Origin: Climacium dendroides
Lineage: Eukaryota > Streptophyta > Bryopsida > Hypnales > Climaciaceae
Assembly: GCA_950106755.1 (NCBI GenBank)
Contig: OX467086.1
Span: 20,912,001 to 20,976,000 of the forward strand
Direction: 5' to 3'
DNA: 64,000 bases
The notes under the pieces are model-generated. The model did no database searches. It was not told where the DNA came from and saw only the letters and a program-made list of their open reading frames with translations. Of the stretch, positions 35,036 to 46,883 are shown in pieces (positions within the stretch are counted from its first letter, which is position 1; each line of letters starts with the position of its first letter). A program made the position numbers and the translations under genes.

Positions 35036-36179
35036 ACATCAAAAATTCAATTTTGAAAAAATGTGTTCATGATAGTTCTATTGAAGATTTTTGTGCAAGG
35101 GTGTTCTTTGCAAATCTTTTCTCTAGTGTTAAAGGCTCATAGAAATGAGTTTGAGATACATTGAATCTTGAGAGAAAAATCACATTGAAAATTCTTTTTT
35201 AAAAGTTATAGAGTAGATTTTGTGAGAAATTTTGAAAAGCCCTAATTAAATCACTTATGGTTATGCATATCATATCTTTTAGCCTCATATGTTTTTCATG
35301 ACTTCAATTTTAGATTTGACATGTAAAAAGTGGGTTGAAAAAGACTTTAAATCACTTTTATTATTTTAACACCCTTTGAATTAAACATTATAATCTTTTA
35401 ATCCATAAGTCATATAGTTGTGTTTTCTTTTCCCATGTGATCCTTAACATGTCTAGTTTGAATTCACATAGTTACAATTTTTATAAAACATGTCAAAACT
35501 AATCAAAATTTAGTCTTAGTTTTTGCTTGGTTTTGAACAAACTCCAAGAAGCTCAAAAAAGGCCTTGGGTATTTTTGAGTTAAGATAAGTGCCACATCTA
35601 CTTCTAAGACCCTCCTAATTCTACTAGAAACAATCAACTTAAAGTCATTCACACTATAGTTAGTACATGGATTTTGTTTCAATACTTGTTAGAAAAACTT
35701 GGACCTAATATTAGAACATTTTACATCTAAAGACCAAGCAAATCCCCTCGAGACTGATTGCACAAATTTTAGCCTTTTGTCCAATCGCAAATGATAACTT
35801 TGGGCCTCTTATACAACAAATTGGCCCAACCTCTAGGTGTAAAGCATCCCTTATTCATTGAGAGTCCATGATACCAAGTGCAGGATTTTTGTTATCAATT
35901 GTGAAGCTTCCAAAGTTCCAAAATTCATTTCAAACTTTTAGTGCAATTTCAACCCTTGAACGTCAAGGTGGATGTTTTGCGTCCGATGGATGACAAAGGA
36001 TCTCTCTATGTAGGATAGAAGTGCAATATTCATCCTTGGAATTTTGTGAAAAAAAAGGGGAGGTCTTCTACAATAGTTTGTCTTACAATGAGTGCTTTCA
36101 CAATTTTTTAAGCCAATGCTTTACATAGTCATAAAAACTAATAATTTCCAAAGCCACGCTATTGTCCTTTAAGGGTTAA
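35036..36179. other. TTAA-family-derived sequence
   Basis: The first few hundred bases match, in inverted orientation, the interior of the element at 41917-42553 (TCTATTGAAGATTTTTGTGCA and neighbours). The right end reads GTCCTTTAAGGG then TTAA (36176-36179), a family terminus. The left terminus is unclear, so this may be a composite. Confidence 0.45.
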
Positions 36180-36747
36180 CCTTGTAGCGCTCCAACGTCC
36201 ATTTTTTGGACGATGAACAAATTGAAGTTTTTGTTTTTGTCTTGTTCCTACTTGGATGAAAGTCATCCTAATTTTTGGTGATACTTTATCAAATTCTTGT
36301 CTTATCTAATGGTTGGATTTGGTGTTATTAGAATATAAAATTTTCTAAAATTACAAATGCGGAAGTGTATCAAGAGGTCAAATTGCATTGACTCTAGTTC
36401 AAAACTAGATTTGCAAAAATGAGGTCATAGACGTAAAGAACACAAAATTTCAATAAATCACCATGTCAAGAGAACCTCATTTTGAATCCATTCCAATAAG
36501 TTTTGCTCAAAAAATGATAATATTTTGCTTGTAATCAAATTTTAGAGGAATTTTGAAATTTTCCTTTCCAAATTTATAGAAAAATACTGGTGATAGCATT
36601 GGTGAATCTAACCGCACGAATGGAATCTAAAACTCAAAATCTACAACTTTCCTTTGTATATCATTTCTAAAATATTCTTCCAAATAGCACTCTATAATGA
36701 TTTTCTCCAAATCATGAATTCTGAAGAAGAGTCTAGACGTTTAGGGG
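36180..36747. mobile_element. TTAA-flanked element, 568 bp
   Basis: TTAA lies on both sides (36176-36179 and 36748-36751). The right end is GACGTTTAGGGG; the left end CCTTGTAGCGCTCCAACGTC is a diverged family terminus similar to the start of the element at 39641. A further family terminus (TTCTAGAAGGCCCAAGGCCA) begins right after 36751, so two elements lie back to back. Confidence 0.55.
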
Positions 36748-37189
36748 TTAATTCTAGAAGGCCCAAGGCCATTTTGGGTATGAAAACACCCTTGCTTTTC
36801 AAGCCTTATAAGTCTATATCTCACTAAGGTATGAAAATCTCAACTATACAATCTTGTAGTGTACATATTGTAGATGATGTGGATCAAATTTGGAGTCATT
36901 TGACCGCACGGATTGAAAGATTATAATGTTTTAGTGTTGAAAAAAGATGCTGAAATTTTCCTAAAAACACATTTGGAGGTGAAATTTGATTTCTAAACCT
37001 ACTCACATGAAAAAATTTTGAACTAAAATGTGCTTTGAAATCAACATACAAACTCATTGGTGGAAAAAAAATTCATGAAAGTGACTCATTGTGTTTGCAA
37101 AATGACTTTGAAATGTCAAAAAAATAGCCAAAAGGGGTGCAAAAAACACATCTAAGGCTGAACCTACTTCTACTAAAATGCTTCTTAGT

Positions 37190-37700
37190 CACTCGTTACT
37201 TCTTTGATTAACACAAAAATTTTGCCACACAAACTAGTCAAGTATGCGCAACTTTCCCCAAAAAAGTTTTGAAAATGGACACAGCATGAAGAAGTAACAA
37301 GCCGCCGAAGTGCATACTAACCAAAAAATGTTAGGGTTTTGAACTTCGAATTGCTTCCAAGCATTCAAAACAACTTGGATCGTTATGAAAATTTTACCAC
37401 AATAACTAGACTTCTAGAAGAACAAAACCCAACAAATTTTATTGAAAACAAACATTGGATGAAGGAGATACAAGCCTTCAAAGTTGCAGCCATGACAATG
37501 CAATGTGTTGGACTCAAACTGAACCTGTGAACTTTGAATGGCTTTCACAAACTCAATTCTTCTTGGATTGATCTGAAAATTATACTACACAAACTAGACT
37601 AGTATGCGCAACTTTTCCCACAAGTTTTACTAAATTTGATTATTGGACGCAAAAGTTACAGCACTTTGAATTGTACTTCCAAACTATGAACGGCCAGAAT
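37190..37700. repeat. About 180-bp tandem repeat, three copies
   Basis: A unit containing TTGGATTGATCTGAAAATT, then CACAAACTAGACTAGTATGC and GCAACTTT recurs at roughly 37200, 37370 and 37555. The middle copy is the most diverged. No coding signal beyond short frames. Confidence 0.6.
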
Positions 37701-37867
37701 CTGTCCCCTTGGGCAGTCTAGGTTAATGTAATGCAATTTCAATCAAACTGTCCAAATTTCTGATCGCCAAAAACGAGGTGCACAAGTGGATTTTATTTGG
37801 TAACTAAGTTCAGGCTCCCCATTTTTTTATCGGGGTTAGTTGAGTACGATTCATTCAGTTACACAGC

Positions 37868-38134
37868 CATGTTAAATCGTGCCATCCAAGGTGGGCCTGG
37901 TAAGGTGGATTTACCCTGGGGAAAACACATGAAATTTTTTACTTACCACATATGATTTTTTTTAATTTTTTCAAATTCTGAATTCATATTTGCAATCAGA
38001 GACCCCAAATTAGCTAAGTGAGGTCTACAACATACCCTAGACATGGCTCAAAATAGGGGAATTTTTTTGTTTTCTTTTTACTTTTACCCCTAAAACACAA
38101 ATTTTACCCTGCTGGGCCCACCTTACGTCCTGCC
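37868..38134. mobile_element. MITE of the GGTGGGCCT family, copy 1
   Basis: The left end has TTAAATCGTGCCATCCAAGG then TGGGCCTGG, and the right end carries CCTGCTGGGCCCACCTTACG, an imperfect inverted repeat. The whole element is related in inverted orientation to 38917-39193. Shared interior blocks include CAAATATGAATTCA / its complement and ATTTGGGGTCTC. Confidence 0.65.
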
Positions 38135-38379
38135 ACAGCCAGGACTTACTGGACCTTGACTTTGTCATTTTACCTGAAAATTGCCAATTCCAAGGAAATT
38201 ATCTTCTCCATGTCAATAGTCAAGATTCATAGAATCTGGGTTTTGGTCCTTTTTTTATCGACTGGAGTTCCCCCCCTTGGGAAAAAACAGTCTCCTGAGC
38301 ATATTGTATTGTATTGGGGACAGACAGGGGGCACCCTCAACGAGCCACTAAGCTTACCAGTCTGACCTCCACCTGACTA

Positions 38380-38714
38380 AGGGGAACAGGTCCAGAAATT
38401 GCCCACCTAAGAGCTGAAACTGAATTTTGGGGATGGGGATGAGAAGCTTCTAGAAATCATTTTCGGTAAATTTTCCTCAAGAGACAACTGGAATTCGCAT
38501 CTAACCCAAGTCGTTTCGTATTTTTTGGAGCTTTGTGGAATTAGTTATAAAATTTTGAAGTTGAAATGGCATAGGGCGATAAAATCGCCCACTTCCTAAA
38601 ATGTATACAATTTGTACATTGTTAAAGGCTATGAGAAAGCAACATGTATGCGTAGTGTACATTTTGAGGATGTGGGTGGTTTTAGAGCCTGTGTGATTTT
38701 AGAGCCTGTTACCT
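38380..38714. mobile_element. TA-flanked GCTCTAAAA-family element A, 335 bp
   Basis: Flanked by TA (38378-38379 and 38715-38716). The left end is AGGGGAACAGGTCCAGAAAT; the complement of the right end is AGGTAACAGGCTCTAAAATC. It contains the conserved family core near 38508-38572 and is 335 bp, against 336 bp for element C at 58448-58783, which it matches throughout. No coding capacity; TA duplication suggests a Tc1/mariner-like origin. Confidence 0.82.
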
Positions 38715-38916
38715 TATAAGTAGGCTTCAGAGCAATTGCAAAATTCTCACCTCACTTTGGAACAATGAAATAACGTTTCATTTCAATCGTGGAAAAAAAA
38801 AGTTATTAATTTATTTTTTAAATCTTTGGAATTGAAATTGAATAACTTAAAGTAAAGGCACCCATTTCTAACTGACGTCCCATCAGCAATCAATAGGGTG
38901 CAGTATTTCCAACTCT

Positions 38917-39193
38917 AGGACATTAAATCATGCCAACGAAGGTGAGCCTAGCAAAGTAAAATTTGTGTTTTAGGGATAAAAGTATTAAAATTTTAAAATT
39001 TTAATAATCCTATTTTGAGCCATGACTAAGGTATGTTGTAAACCTCACTTAACTAATTTGGGGTCTCTAATTGCAAATATGAATTCAAAATTTGCAAAAA
39101 AAATCATATGTAGCAAATAAAAAATTCTTTCATTTTTCCTGGGTTAAATCCACCTCACCAAGGCCCACCTTTGTTGGCATGATTTAATGTCCT
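38917..39193. mobile_element. MITE of the GGTGGGCCT family, copy 2
   Basis: The left end AGGACATTAAATCATGCCAA and the complement of the right end are identical over about 20 bp, then similar over another 15. A related sequence at about 42585-42640 has the same flanks without the element, supporting insertion. No clear target duplication was found. Confidence 0.75.
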
Positions 39194-39194
39194 G

Positions 39195-39420
39195 CTTTCC
39201 TATCAAGGTTGGACCTGATTTCCAAACCAAGCTTGGAATGTGCTTTTTCTTTTCTTTTCAAGATTTGGACTATTAAGTTCATGACACATGTCCCAAAGTA
39301 GTGAGCAAGAAAGTAAGAAGCAATGAACAAGAAAGTAGTTCTTGAATGATCGGAATTAAAAGAGTGTAAACATTGGCTTTGGGTCCGAAGCACTTTTTGC
39401 CTCCCAAAATTCATAGTACT
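39195..39420. repeat. Dispersed repeat, partner at 42620-42820
   Basis: AAGGTTGGA...AAGCTTGGAATG, GTCATGACACAT, AGTAGTGAGCAAGAAAGTA and TTGGCT...GGGTC...CACTTTTTG occur in the same order in both places. They are probably parts of one older element family. Confidence 0.65.
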
Positions 39421-39640
39421 TTTAGTTCAAGCAATAAAATTATCAACATTTTTACAATCCTTGTCATTTCTATCAGTGTGACTCTAAAAATATTTGCTTT
39501 ACTTTGCACTACTCCAGATCATGTCTAGAATTGTTTATTTGATCAATTATAGGCGCCTTCATCTTAAGTTAGTGCTTACTTAGGTACACTTTCAAAAGAC
39601 AAATTGAGATGGACCGGATGACCTAGACAAGATTACTTAA

Positions 39641-40599
39641 CCCCTGAACGCTCAAGTGACCATTTTTGGTTGGGTTGCTACTCAACTTTGGGAGTTGGAC
39701 AGCACTTGGGGACAAAAAAGATTTTTTTTTCAAATTATTTATTTATTTATATTTTTAAATATTATATTGTCTTTCAATATTTTCATTTGAAGCTAAGATT
39801 GCTACAGTTAAACAAAAATTATAAGAGAAATAGCACAAAGTGTTTAGAATTGGCCTAGTGTTGAAAAACTTATTATTGGGGGAAAGTGTTTGTGTTCTCA
39901 TTCTCAGATTTCATGCATTTTTTTTACAAATCAATAGAGATCACAATTTTGACTTATAAAAAAATTCAAATGCTAAAAATAAAAATTATATTTTTGGTAA
40001 ATTTTTGAAATTATATCTTCAAAATTCATTTGAAGAGAAATGAAAAACAGTTTATAATTTTGACCATATGGATGTTTTCTACCTTTTTATGCTTTACATT
40101 TATCTTCTTTGATGCAAACTTCAAAAAAGTTGTAGACCTTATATTTTATAACACATCTGTGTTTTCTCCGAACCTCTTGGACTTTTACAGGTTAAATTCA
40201 TGCTCAAGCATCCCATTGAATCTTCATAGTTCAATGAAAACAGAAATATTAATAGTCAAAAGGAAGAGGGAAAAAAACATCAACTAACAAGTTAATATAT
40301 TTGAAGGAAAAAAATCAAGTCAAAAAATGGCAATGATAGGATCATATTTTAAATTATTGTTTTGAATTATTGACCAACTTAACCTTGTAACATTGTAATA
40401 GCCTAATAGTGTACAATAAATGACAGAGAATCCTTCTACATAATATAGAACTCTAGATGTTTTTTCTTGAAATTTTATGTGAAAAAGAAAAATCTTGTAC
40501 AATACTTTGACCTCAAGTGAGTGCTTTTGGATTTATTTATTTTTAAGCAAATGCTTCACACTGTACCAAAAAAAAGATAATTACCATGGCGTTCCAAAG
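39641..40599. mobile_element. TTAA-flanked element, 959 bp
   Basis: TTAA precedes it (39637-39640) and follows it (40600-40603). The left end is CCCCTGAACGCTCAAGTGAC; the complement of the right end is CTTTGGAACGCCATGG. The match is imperfect but aligned from the first base. Short frames inside carry no motif. Confidence 0.55.
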
Positions 40600-40995
40600 T
40601 TAAATTATCATTTTTCACATGGATTCAAACAAGGGCTTATTATGTTTCCATAATGGTCAAATATTGTCTGCATGCTCAGTTGATGAAGTTGACCACCAAC
40701 TTGAATCAAAGATGATACAGAAGTTTTGAACCACTTTATTTAAACTGAACATTGAGCATTCATGAGCCCATTTTTTTGGCCATAACACAATACAATAAAA
40801 ATACTGTGAAGTGCAAATGTCTCAAGCCCCCAAAATCTGACACAATCCAAAATAACTTGAGTATCCCCCAAACATGTTTGAAAGCAGTTTGATGGGAAAA
40901 AGCTACAATTCCAACTTTGAAATCAAGCATCACTCATAGTAACTTATTGCAAGTTTGACTGTCAGTGAAAACACCGCCACACTCTCACTACACTA

Positions 40996-41538
40996 AGGTA
41001 CACTAAATAGTGAAATTAGGTTGCCCCACACTAATTTCTCGACATTCTACACTATATAAATATGTACAATTTCTGTAGAAGGATGTACTAATGTAGGAGC
41101 CATGTGTGTTGCATGGGTTGGTGCACTGGTTCATGGCTTGGGTTTAAAGAATTGCTTGTGCCTCCATCTGGAGAAGTGGTGAGTCATGAGGTAACTTTCC
41201 TGAGTAAGGCAGCCTAATTGTTAAGACAACCTAATTTCACTATTTAGTGTAGGTGGCTCTTAAACCGACCCTTTAAGAGCTGATTGCATTTTGGAGACAG
41301 CGAAACATCTCAAAACAATTTTCAGTGAATTTTGGTAGGAAGAAAAAAGGAATAGGCATCTAATCCAAGTCGTTTCATATTTTCTGGACCTTTGTGGAAT
41401 TAGTTACAAATTTTTGAAGTTGAAACGCACTGGTTTCTAAAATCGACCCCCTTCTGAAATGTACATAGTTAGTACATTTCAGAAGTAAAATGTACCAGAT
41501 CGGTTTTAGAACCAAGTCGGTTTAAGAGCCACCTACCT
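40996..41538. mobile_element. TA-flanked GCTCTAAAA-family element B, itself interrupted
   Basis: TA at 40994-40995 and 41539-41540. Once the inner element (41001-41249) is removed, both ends read AGGTAGGTGGCTCTTAAACC, identical over at least 23 bp, and the element is about 292 bp. It contains the family core near 41367-41434. It inserted into the terminal repeat of the surrounding CACTA MITE. Confidence 0.85.
41001..41249. mobile_element. 249-bp TIR element nested in element B
   Basis: Both ends read CACTAAATAGTGAAATTAGG, identical for at least 23 bp, and TA lies on both sides (40999-41000 and 41250-41251). It sits inside the left terminal repeat of element B, so it is the youngest layer of the nest. 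Confidence 0.85.
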
Positions 41539-41916
41539 TAATGATGATAAATAGTGTTATGTTGTGATTAGTGTTATCTAGACTTTTATCCTGGTCACTC
41601 TAAACTTCAATTAGTTGACATTTAGTGTTGTATTTACTTTTTTGAGCAATAATTTTTTTGAGTATGTAATAGGTTTCTTGGGTTCATATGTTTTTCTTTG
41701 CATTTTGATGAAATATTTAGGTAACACTAAATGTAAATTTATAAAAAGTTTATACCCAATAGTTGACAAATAGTGTCTATGTTGACATTTACTGTTGGTA
41801 ACATTAACCGAATTGTTGACAATTAGTGTTATGCTTCGTGATTAGTGTTGCCAACACTATTTTTATCATCATTAGTGTACTGTTTTTATTTTTGACACAA
41901 GTAAGGGAACCTTTAA

Positions 41917-42553
41917 CCCCTAAATGCCCAAGGCCTATTTTGAGCTTCTTGGAATTTGTTGTAAATTGAACAAAATGCCAACATTTTGATAAGTTGTATC
42001 AATTTTTTTGGATTTGTAATCATACAAATTCAAACTAAACATGTTGGAAATCTCATAGGAAAAGAAAACACAACAATATCACTTATGGAGTGAAAGATTA
42101 TAATGTTTGACCATGAAGGTGTTAACACTATGAAAATCTTTCAACTCTCTTTTTGCATGTTAAATCTAAAAATTTGGTGACCACAAAAATACAAGGTCAA
42201 AGGGCCTAACATGTATAACCCCAATCAATTTATGGCTTCTTAAAATCTACTCTATAATTTTTTTAAATGAATTTTGAATGTGATTTTTTCTCCAAGATCT
42301 AGTGTATTTGAGGCTCGTTTCCAAGAGCTCTCAACACTACGGGAAGTCAAGATTACAATGAGTACCCTTGCACAAAATCTTCAATAGAAAAATCACTATC
42401 ATTTATTTTCAAGATTGGATTTTTGATACTAAAATTAGACTTCAAAAAGAACTTTTCAAAATTATAAACTACTAAAAATAGCAAATTGTTTTGGTTTCAT
42501 TTAACTTCAAAGTTTTGCAAACACCAGATTTGGGTGCCTCGGACATTTAGGGG
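41917..42553. mobile_element. TTAA-family element, 637 bp
   Basis: The left end CCCCTAAATGCCCAAGGCC follows TTAA (41913-41916). The right end is GGACATTTAGGGG, followed by TAAA, so the second duplication has drifted. Its interior matches 35036-35200 in inverted orientation. No coding capacity. Confidence 0.65.
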
Positions 42554-42820
42554 TAAAGGTAGAAGCACTAGTTGTCAACCACATCCAATACCCAACCTGT
42601 AGGGAGTGCTATTTCCAACCTCAAGTTGGAACTCAAGCTTGTTGGAATGGGTTTTTTTTGTCCTTTTCAAGGTTGAGACTACTAAGGTCATGACACATTT
42701 CATGAAGTAGTGAGCAAGAAAGTAGCTCTTCAATAATCAAAATTAGAGTACTTTGAACATTGACTATGGGTCAACAATACTTTTTGGCTCTTGAAATTCA
42801 TAGTAACTTCAATTTCAGGA

Positions 42821-45680
42821 ATAAAATTTTGAAAAATTAGGCATCTCCATAATTCCTATCTTCCTACATGGGAAAAATTTCCACCGTCCCATACTCCTCA
42901 CCATCGGCTCCAAAATCGCTTAAGTGATCCACTACTATTGCTTCTACCTTACTACAAGGAAAATAAACACTCTCTCACTACTATGAACCGGTCTTTTTTC
43001 ATTCCTTGAAATAGCGACAAAACATGGGATACACTCGGCTACTAAGATTAGATCATTTTCAATGAGAAGCCAAATAGGTTCAGATCTCTAGAATGGAAAA
43101 TGATAATAAGGGTGCACTCTCGTGTCTCGATTTGAAAAACAAAATAAAATCCCAAATGGTGATCAACATGCTTCAAACTTGCCAACTTGCTTGGCATGAC
43201 ATCTCCGCTTGAATGTTCTTCCACAAAATGCGCGCGGTGACGGAGTTCAATCGTGTGACCACCAAGTGTTCCTCTCGGGTGATTTTCTTTCTCCCCTTGT
43301 TGCAAAATTAATTCAAAGCTTGCTCCCATGCTCATTAGCACCCGGGCCATGTTTGTGTGGACCCCGGACCCCGGACCCCGGACGGTTTCTTTGACTGTCA
43401 CACTGCTGAATTTTGTGGTTTTAATTCAAACCTCCTTTTGTTTCAAACTCATAAATAAAACAAAGCATAGAACCTTCGAAGTTCCTGGACAGACAATGTT
43501 GTGAATTGACTTCTAGTAAAACAAAGATCAGTCCATTGGTCAAATTTGCCAGTCGACTTTCAGAGAAAAAACAATCCGTTACTCAAAGACTCAATTGGCC
43601 CCCAACATGAAATAAAATAAAATACAAAGCATTGATCATTTATGGCACATCAAGCCTGGGGTACACAAAATACTGTTTGGAGAAGAAGAAATGCACATTC
43701 AAAGTGTTCTTCTGTTTTTAGCCATTGAAAAGACTCATGCCTATCATCAAGGTAGTCAACCAAAGATGATCAGATTCTTGGGTGAATAGGTGCATTCTTT
43801 TTTTTCCTCAGAGTTTCATTGGACACTTTTAGTCCTCAATTCTGAGTATTTTTTCTACTCCTATCGCCATCCATTTAAGCACATTAAGATAAACTAGCCT
43901 ATGACAGGCAGATTGACTGGTTTGCCTTGTTGACATATTTGAAAATTTTAAATTTTTTTTCCATATATAGACATAATGAGAAATGGGAAGAGCAACTGAT
44001 TTTTTTTTTTTGACAAAGTATGAATTTGTTACAAATTTTTGAAGTGAATTGGTCAAATGGCTCAAAACAATCTCTAGACTACCTCCAAAGCCATCAATAA
44101 CTATATCCATGGTGGTCATCAAACTACCTAATGCAGTTATAATATTTCCTAATATGGTTGAAATATTTTCTAACATGGACATGACATAAAGGAATTAAAA
44201 AAGGTAGTTCATGCAATGAATTACACTAGAAAGGTGCAAGTTCCTAAAACAGTCTTTAACATCTCCATCACCATCATGCAAAAACATTGATTTCAATCAT
44301 TAACCTACCTAATGAAGTCTTGTTTACATTAATTAAAGAAACTTGACATAAATTGACGTAGATTGATGGAAAACTATAATGGGTTGTTTGATAGATGTTT
44401 GTATGAGGGAGTTTGTTTGTCATGGGTTGGTTTATCTTAACACTTTAGAGAAGACTTGTAGTGCTATGCAAACTTTTCATGTATTCATGCATTTGATTTG
44501 AGACGAGCATAAGTGTCTTCGAATTGTCTCTTCAAATTGAAATTCTATTTTGGGGGGTAAATCATTCATTGTAGAACACATTTGACTCTATGTTTTGTCC
44601 ATGTGTGCACACTTTGGGTCAATGGGATTTAAAAAGGTAATAGAATGAGTATGGTTAATGGACTTGAAATTGTCCAAATAAGCATTTGAATATTGTTCAC
44701 AATATCAAATTGTCTATATTTATTTGAGACTCTCTTTTAATGTACTTTTTTTGTACAATATACAAATGAACTATGAAATTTCAAAGTCGTGAAATAAGTT
44801 GTTTGAAAAGTTTTAAATGGTTGTAAGTTTTTTAGATATTTTTTTATATGTATATTTAAATTATTTGTAAATATGAATGTTGTTGGAAACTATTACATTT
44901 GAAAAACGATGTTATTTTTTTATCACTTTGCATACCATCAGAAGTTGGGAAAATATGAAAATTAGACCTATAAACCAACAAAAAGTTTTAAAAGTAAAAA
45001 ATCACTTTTGGGGTGACCTGAAATTATATAAGTTGGCATTTCATTTACTATTGAGTTTCATTAAAAAAAACATTTTAAAAAAAATGCATTGAAATATAGA
45101 TAATTTAAACCTACTTTTGTAAGAACTACAAGATCTTTGTAGTAAAATGGAAAGTTAGGAATTGGAAATAAATTAATGAATTTGAAGGCATAGTACAAAA
45201 AATGGTATTTTAGTCTCTATTTCATCATAAATGTGAACAATTTATTTTTTGAAAACACTATTTTAGTATTCTTTTAGTGAAAACAAGCTAGGCACTTTAT
45301 CTTGCTTACACCCACATCCAAAAATGAAGTGAGGCTCTCATGTGGAAAAACAAGGTTTACATTTTAGGCAAGGAACTATATGGGACAGTCTTACAAACAA
45401 ATTACATTTAAGTGCACTTACCTATAAGGTTCACATATCCATCATGAACCCTTTGCTAAACATGTTTCCTATTTACATTTGTCCAATAAAAAATCTCATA
45501 TCAATGTAGAGACAAAGCGCAATTGGAAACATTTGGCTCTATTATAGATAAGATGGTGGTGGTGGTGGGGTAATAAAACTACCATTTATAAAAGCATTCT
45601 TTAACACAAAGGGACATTTTGCTTCTTTTAATACACCAATTGCATTTGTCAATGTACCAACAATGAATGCACTAGAGGTG
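42821..45680. other. Intergenic DNA, no recognised gene
   Basis: Two 117-codon minus-strand frames lie here (43048-43401 and 43829-44182). Neither has a motif I recognise, a convincing start context or a similar neighbour, so I do not call them genes. The rest is AT-rich. Confidence 0.4.
43360..43385. repeat. GGACCCC heptamer minisatellite
   Basis: Three and a half perfect copies of a 7-bp GC-only unit, an abrupt contrast with the AT-rich flanks. Confidence 0.85.
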
Positions 45681-45689
45681 GATTTTTTC

Positions 45690-45860
45690 AAGAATCTTAT
45701 ATGATTCCAACTTCAAAATTCATAACTAATTTCAAGAAGTTTCTAAAAATATGAAATGACTTTGATTAAATGCCAATTCTATTTATCTTCCAAGTTAATT
45801 TATTGAAAGATATTTCAAGAAGTCAAACTCCTCTAAATTGAAAATCCATTAGTAAATGGT
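45690..45860 (-). mobile_element. Fragment of the GCTCTAAAA family, minus orientation
   Basis: Read on the minus strand this contains GAATTGGCAT, AGTCATTTCATATTTTTAG, GAAATTAGTTATGAATTTTG and AAGTTGGAAT, the family core found in elements A, B and C, in the same order and spacing. The ends are not preserved. Confidence 0.65.
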
Positions 45861-46384
45861 TACTTTATGGGTCTTTTATAAAGGGTTGCTTTTGAGGCCA
45901 TATTCTACTCAAAAGCAATACAAATTTTGGTGAGGGAATATTTGAATATAGATTTTTCCTTCATTACTTAATAGAATTTCTAAATTGCTACAAATTCTTA
46001 GGATGATATCACAATTTTTTGGATGAATGCACACATTTTTTAGTATATAATTTAAAATTTATCCATATTTTGCATGATTCATCCATGTATACAAATTTAA
46101 ACAACTTCATCTCTCTAGTAAAGACTACTTCTTGCACTGTCAAAAGTAAATGTAAAAACAAACTTGTGACATCTAATCTCCTACCTAATGCTCAAAGAAT
46201 CCTCAATGCACTTTGGAGTTTGCCCCTCCAAATAAACTTCTAACATTTCATAATTTACAATTAGAACTTGAATTTTTTTTATCATTGGAAGTGTGTTCCA
46301 AAGCACTTTGAATAGAAACAAGAAAATTCAAATGAACTTCTAATTTTTGATTGGTTTATAATTAGGACTTAAATTTTTTTTTCA

Positions 46385-46710
46385 ACTGGAAGCACATTCA
46401 CAAACACTTTGCATAGGTACAAAAAAGCCCAAATTTAGACATTTTACAATAAAAATTAACCACTTCAAAGTTAGTCAAAAGAAAAAAAATTGTAGAAGAG
46501 TCAACAAATCACAGTGTTACCAATGTACATTTCATTGGAAATTGCACTAATTTGGAGTACAAGGAGCATTGGTAACTGTAATTTGCCAATACCATTGTAA
46601 TTTTTTTTCTTTTAGCTACCTTATGAAATGGTTTATTTTCTTTGTCTATTGTTTGAATATGAGTTTTCTTGTACCTATCTAAAGTGCTTGGAATGCACTT
46701 TGAATGATAG
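46385..46710. mobile_element. Foldback element centred near 46545
   Basis: The left arm (46390-46520) and right arm (46575-46705) are reverse complements. Paired blocks include TTTGCATAGGTACAA / TTGTACCTATCTAAAG, GTCAAAAGAAAAAAAATTG / the complement of CAATTTTTTTTCTTTTAGC, and GTTACCAATG / CATTGGTAAC. A partial extra copy of the outer segment lies at 46240-46345. Confidence 0.7.
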
Positions 46711-46730
46711 AAACTTCAACTTTGACCATA

Positions 46731-46881
46731 CGTGAAGGTTTGATTTGGCACTTAGGTACCAAAATTGAATTTCCACGTTGGATTTTTATGGATCCATGTC
46801 AACTCAAATCATTCACAAGATGACATGTGGTACTTTTTTCCTTAAAAAATGACATAATTTATATTGAATTTGACCTTCATG
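46731..46881. mobile_element. 151-bp TA-flanked MITE, copy 1
   Basis: TA at 46729-46730 and 46882-46883. The left end is CGTGAAGGTTTGATTTGGCA and the right end carries its imperfect complement. It has the same length as, and matches throughout, the copy at 48102-48252 (TTGAATTTCCACG, CATTCACAAGATGACAT). No coding capacity. Confidence 0.82.
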
Positions 46882-46883
46882 TA

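Larger units (their letters stand above)
40986..41882. mobile_element. CACTA-type MITE carrying two nested insertions
   Basis: The left end is CACTACACTAA, interrupted there by a nested insertion and resuming as TAATGATGATAAATAGTG at 41539. Read across the insertion, it matches the complement of the right end (CAGTACACTAATGATGAT). Without the nested DNA it is about 350 bp, with AGTGTTG subterminal motifs like the MITE at 5340-5857. Flanks TCT / TTT are a 3-bp duplication with one mismatch. Confidence 0.8.

Noticed and set aside
43048..43401. 117-codon minus-strand frame
   Set aside because: Includes the GGACCCC minisatellite at its start and shows no recognisable family.
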